From assembly GCA_016793415.1 (NCBI GenBank), contig JAEUMC010000618.1:1-7119 (forward strand): a stretch of 7,119 nucleotides of DNA, given 5' to 3'. This document shows positions 6,080 to 7,119 of this stretch, one piece after another. The notes under the pieces were generated by a model. It ran no database searches. It was not told where the DNA came from and worked only from the letters and a program-made list of their open reading frames with translations. Numbering within the stretch: position 1 is the stretch's first letter; each line of letters begins with the position of its first letter. Source of the stretch: Devosia sp. (GTDB lineage: Bacteria; Pseudomonadota; Alphaproteobacteria; Rhizobiales; Devosiaceae). The translations under genes and the position numbers were made by a program.

Positions 6080-6157
6080 CTTGCTTAGGCAAGAAGGCCG
6101 GGCCGATGCAAGCGGCAAGTGCGCAAGACGGCACCAGGACGGCGATCGACGACTTGC
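6080..6157. promoter_or_regulatory. Upstream region of the LacI-family gene with clustered GCAAG/CTTGC motifs
   Basis: In the 134-bp gap between the DUF6544-like gene and the regulator, the pentamer GCAAG occurs on the plus strand at 6089, 6108, 6115 and 6123, and its complement CTTGC at 6080 and 6153. The pair 6080-6084 and 6089-6093 forms an inverted repeat with a 4-bp centre, 22 bp before the regulator's GTG. The octamer GCGCAAGA at 6121-6128 recurs exactly at 5010-5017 in the other control region, next to the operator-like palindrome. This could be an autoregulatory binding region. No convincing -10/-35 pair or terminator is visible here. Confidence 0.3.
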
Positions 6158-6191
6158 TGCTTTCGGCGGCGACCGACCGCTCCGGAAGGTC

Positions 6192-7004
6192 CTAATTCGG
6201 TATCGGCTCATACGAGACGATCTCGCCGCGCCAGTAGGTCGCAAGCCCTTCGGGCAGCACCCAGCCGACCTCGCCATAGCTGGGGATGCGGTAGCGCCCG
6301 AACTGCTTGTAAGCGCCGTAGATACCGCGCCACGGCGTCGGTACGGTGCCGTTGCCGACCGTCATCGGGCGATCGTCGGCCGCCATCGCAATGATGTCGC
6401 CGCCGGCGTCGAAGCTGAAGCGGACGCTCGCCGAGCCGCTGCCGACCTCGACGGTCGCATCGTCCAGTTGCCGCCAGGTCAGCTCGGCGTTGTTGAGGAT
6501 CGCGTCGGGATGAACCGGCAGCTCCGAGAGATAGCGCTGCAGTTCACCGCGGTCGAAATCCGGCCCCCGTCCCACGGCCACCGGCAGAATGCCGAGAAGG
6601 CGCGCTTCGAGGCGACCGGCCCGGTCGACAAAGCTGTCGAGCACCCGTACCGGGATGCCGGACATGCTCCCGTCGGCGAGCCAGACGAAATTCGCGTAGC
6701 CGGTGGCGAGCCATTGGTCGGCCTCGAGCGGCATCGGTGGGCGGCCGGCAACGGTCGTCAGCCGGGCGCGATGCCGCAAGTGGATCGCCGTCGGCCCGCC
6801 GGCCGCGGTGCCACCTGCGCGCAGCGCATAGGCCCTGACCAGCGGGGGGAGCTCCGGTGAAACCATACCGGCCGGTGTGGCCATGGTCTGCCGGCGCAGG
6901 TCGTCGATCGAGGCCTCGAACTGCTGGTGCAGCAGCCACAGGTATGAGCCACAGCCGACGAGTGCGACGAGCAAGATAGCGAGCACGATGCGCCCCCAAG
7001 GCAT
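6192..7004 (-). CDS. DUF6544/DUF6920-type protein of unknown function, membrane-anchored or lipoprotein
   Basis: A 270-residue protein whose body resembles the uncharacterised DUF6544/DUF6920 group. Supporting features are LPPLVRAYALRAGG (52-65), FVWLADGSMSGIPVRVLDSFVD (from 106), GELQRYLSELP (153-163), VPTPWRGIYGAY (221-232) and the C-terminal YRIPSYGEVGWVLPEG with YWRGEI. Its function is unknown. The N-terminus is a hydrophobic segment (5-25) that also holds a lipobox-like LVGC with cysteine at 18. It is therefore either a single-pass anchor with the body outside, or a lipoprotein. I prefer the ATG at 7004, 13 bp after the upstream stop. A GTG at 7034 would give 280 residues and overlap that stop; neither start has a clear ribosome site. 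It is codirectional with and close to the Crp/Fnr gene, and is probably unrelated to the sugar operon, from which it is separated by 134 bp. Confidence 0.75.
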   Translation of the reverse strand: MPWGRIVLAILLVALVGCGSYLWLLHQQFEASIDDLRRQTMATPAGMVSPELPPLVRAYALRAGGTAAGGPTAIHLRHRARLTTVAGRPPMPLEADQWLATGYANFVWLADGSMSGIPVRVLDSFVDRAGRLEARLLGILPVAVGRGPDFDRGELQRYLSELPVHPDAILNNAELTWRQLDDATVEVGSGSASVRFSFDAGGDIIAMAADDRPMTVGNGTVPTPWRGIYGAYKQFGRYRIPSYGEVGWVLPEGLATYWRGEIVSYEPIPN

Positions 7005-7017
7005 GGCTGCGGGACGA

Positions 7018-7119
7018 TCAGTCGGCCAGCGCACGCAGCGCGCCGGGATCCACCAGTTCCACTTCGCTGATCGAGCGCAAGCGGATCAGCCCCTGATCCT
7101 TGAGAACCCGCAGTACCCG
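7018..7119 (-). CDS. Crp/Fnr family transcriptional regulator (C-terminal fragment, cut by window edge)
   Basis: The frame is open from the right edge to a TGA at 7018-7020 and encodes 33 residues: RVLRVLKDQGLIRLRSISEV followed by ELVDPGALRALAD. The beginning fits the recognition helix and wing of a Crp/Fnr-type winged helix (VSRVLKxLKDxGLI-type), and the DPxALRxLA ending is typical of that family's C-terminus. The cyclic-nucleotide-binding-like sensor domain is outside the window, so the effector cannot be judged. The gene lies 13 bp upstream of the DUF6544-like gene and probably shares a transcript with it. Confidence 0.6.
   Translation of the reverse strand, partial: RVLRVLKDQGLIRLRSISEVELVDPGALRALAD

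Noticed and set aside
4987..6195. Plus-strand open frame of 402 codons across the LacI-family gene
   Set aside because: The opposite strand encodes an intact helix-turn-helix regulator of normal length; this frame has no family resemblance and no ribosome site.
1..7119. Insertion sequences, CRISPR arrays, tRNA or rRNA genes, phage genes
   Set aside because: No transposase-like product, regular repeat-spacer pattern, cloverleaf or ribosomal RNA segment was recognised on either strand.

Overview
This GC-rich window looks like chromosomal DNA from an alphaproteobacterium, most likely a soil or plant-associated Hyphomicrobiales/Devosia-type organism. That placement is an inference from codon use, protein sequence flavour and gene content; no rRNA or other phylogenetic marker is present. 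Every gene I can support lies on the minus strand, so transcription runs from right to left.

In transcription order, the right edge carries the last 33 codons of a Crp/Fnr-type regulator (7018-7119). A membrane-anchored or lipoprotein-like protein of the uncharacterised DUF6544/DUF6920 type follows (6192-7004). After a 134-bp gap comes a LacI-family regulator resembling EbgR (5032-6057). A 204-bp gap then holds a candidate promoter, an operator-like palindrome and a leader hairpin. Next is a carbohydrate uptake operon: two CUT1 ABC permeases of the LplB and YtcP/LplC type that overlap by 14 bp (3886-4827 and 2943-3899), a large periplasmic solute-binding protein with a DUF3502-like C-terminus (1284-2831), a YesL-family (DUF624) five-helix membrane protein (576-1223), and the first 187 codons of a glycoside hydrolase family 2 enzyme, probably a beta-galactosidase (1-561), which runs off the left edge.

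The genes read as one sugar-scavenging module. The binding protein captures an oligosaccharide in the periplasm and the two permeases import it. The GH2 enzyme has no signal peptide, so it should cleave the imported sugar in the cytoplasm, and the EbgR-like repressor would sense the sugar or a product. No ABC ATPase is encoded in the window; it must lie beyond the left edge or be shared from elsewhere. YesL has no established biochemical role but recurs beside transporters of this kind.

The least expected signals are non-coding. Perfect inverted repeats sit on both sides of the binding-protein gene, consistent with tuning its expression separately from the permeases. A perfect hairpin in the permease leader has a Shine-Dalgarno-like loop. 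A palindrome overlaps a candidate -35 box beside an AT-rich tract. There is also a cluster of GCAAG motifs upstream of the regulator gene. I see no mobile element, CRISPR array, tRNA or rRNA, and no clearly new multi-gene system.
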